From Virgibacillus_N oceani_A (GTDB lineage: Bacteria > Bacillota > Bacilli > Bacillales > Amphibacillaceae): DNA of 64,000 bases. The notes under the pieces are model-generated. The model was given only the letters and a program-made list of their open reading frames with translations, did not search any database and had not been told where the DNA came from. Of this stretch, positions 63,413-64,000 are shown piece by piece. The stretch lies in assembly GCA_041521345.1 (NCBI GenBank), contig JBGOHB010000004.1. One strand, written 5' to 3'. Positions within the stretch are counted from its first letter, which is position 1. Every line of letters starts with the position of its first letter. The position numbers and the translations under genes were made by a program.

Positions 63413-64000
63413 TCATTCCCGATGATCCGCTTGACTCTTTCCAATTTCCCCCCATTTTGCTTCATAATGATCCATGATACTTTCAATATATTGAATAACA
63501 TCATCATCCAACATGAACAAATTTCCTTCCTCTGGCGGTTGTTTTTGAAGCATCCAATACTTTTCAATAAGCGCTGAATCACCATAAAAAGTATTTTCAA
63601 GAAAGTATACAAGTTTATAAGCCAAATCCTGTGACTTGAGCGATTCAGGATCTTCATTCTTTTGATCCTTGGACGTCTTCAGCAACGCAACCAATTCTTT
63701 GGACTCTCTTTCACCCAAATCCAAACTAGGGTTTTTCAAAATGTTTAGCTCGCGTTCATCAAAATATTGCTCCAAAAATAAATGATTGTTGTAGCGATCT
63801 TCTTCCGTTTGCCTGACAAATTGAAAAATATTTCTCCAGCTTAGATCCTGCTCAATCTGGGATAAATGATAAGAAAGTCGCAGCGTCTTTTCTAAATAAC
63901 TGAGTCTTTCTTTTTCCTTGGCGATGAGCGCCAACTGTTCTTCAAAAACGTTTTCCCAATTTTTTTGATCCAGAATGGTTTTAATTTCGCTTAATTGAAA
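63413..64000 (-). CDS. MerR family regulator (5' end beyond window)
   Basis: The frame runs off the right edge, so only the C-terminal 195 residues are visible. The first residues are FQLSEIKTILDQKNWENVFE, then LIAKEKERLSYLEKTLRLSY. This is the region after the HTH and the coiled dimerisation helix of MerR proteins. The rest is a helical effector domain ending ...GNLFMLDDDVIQYIESIM, reminiscent of TipAS-type ligand domains but not clearly so. The stop is at 63413. Confidence 0.75.
   Translation of the reverse strand, partial: FQLSEIKTILDQKNWENVFEEQLALIAKEKERLSYLEKTLRLSYHLSQIEQDLSWRNIFQFVRQTEEDRYNNHLFLEQYFDERELNILKNPSLDLGERESKELVALLKTSKDQKNEDPESLKSQDLAYKLVYFLENTFYGDSALIEKYWMLQKQPPEEGNLFMLDDDVIQYIESIMDHYEAKWGEIGKSQADHRE

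Noticed and set aside
63403..63657. 84-residue frame inside the last gene
   Set aside because: A shifted-frame shadow of the MerR-type gene that runs off the window.

Overview
ORGANISM. The window reads as chromosome of a low-GC, Gram-positive Bacillaceae bacterium. Marker genes are laid out as in Bacillus subtilis: a guanine permease gene (pbuG), a yebE-like gene, the 12-gene purine operon purEKBCSQLFMNHD, then yerA, yerB, yerC, pcrB, pcrA, ligA and a camS/yerH-like lipoprotein gene, all on the minus strand. Several exported proteins (CamS-like, YerB-like, the sugar-binding protein) are very acidic, which would fit a halotolerant genus such as Oceanobacillus, Virgibacillus or Lentibacillus. 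That is an inference, not a species call. LAYOUT. 1-9.9 kb: DNA repair and replication genes (pcrA, ligA), archaeal-type lipid enzyme pcrB, yerC, yerB and yerA. The pcrB-yerC gap holds a striking array of six TTTATCAGCG repeats about 20.5 bp apart. 10.2-23.3 kb: complete de novo IMP synthesis operon with overlapping genes. It is driven by a promoter with two inverted PurBoxes and a guanine-type purine riboswitch whose terminator and antiterminator can both be drawn from the sequence. 23.5-26.9 kb: an accessory patch between purE and yebE. It holds a serine-recombinase-like protein that has lost its catalytic residues, divergent from a SulP anion transporter plus universal stress protein pair, then gene relics (one Uma2-like) and a tiny holin-like type I toxin gene. 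26.9-32.8 kb: yebE-like gene, MOSC protein, msrA, class-I amidotransferase-like hydrolase, MFS transporter, and pbuG with its own guanine riboswitch and PurBoxes. 33-38 kb: DapA-family aldolase, Cys/Met-metabolism PLP enzyme, and a TetR plus DHA2 efflux pair. 38.2-48.5 kb: a sugar-utilisation regulon with a ribose-type ABC transporter, two Gfo/Idh/MocA oxidoreductases, two xylose-isomerase-like TIM-barrel proteins, a LacI regulator and an ROK kinase. Three near-identical TGTAAT-type palindromes are its probable operators. 48.9-50.4 kb: an IS110-family insertion sequence whose long 5' noncoding end folds into a 5' stem-loop plus two larger structured loops, a strong candidate bridge RNA. 50.8-64 kb: a patchwork of lipoprotein, cupin, alpha/beta hydrolase, TetR and DHA2 transporter genes, flavin reductases, a tandem-HTH MerR regulator, LysR, relics of an NmrA-type gene and an IS1380-type transposase, a DUF418 membrane protein and, cut by the window edge, a MerR-type regulator. 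HOW IT FITS TOGETHER. Purine synthesis (PurR plus riboswitch) and purine uptake (pbuG, same two controls) would be turned down together when guanine is plentiful. The sugar regulon appears to import a sugar or glycoside, oxidise and isomerise it, and phosphorylate the product under one LacI repressor. No rRNA, tRNA, CRISPR array or prophage was seen. The most unusual items are the IS110 bridge-RNA candidate, the catalytically dead recombinase beside SulP/Usp, the hidden type I toxin, the phased TTTATCAGCG array and the oxidoreductase/isomerase sugar regulon.
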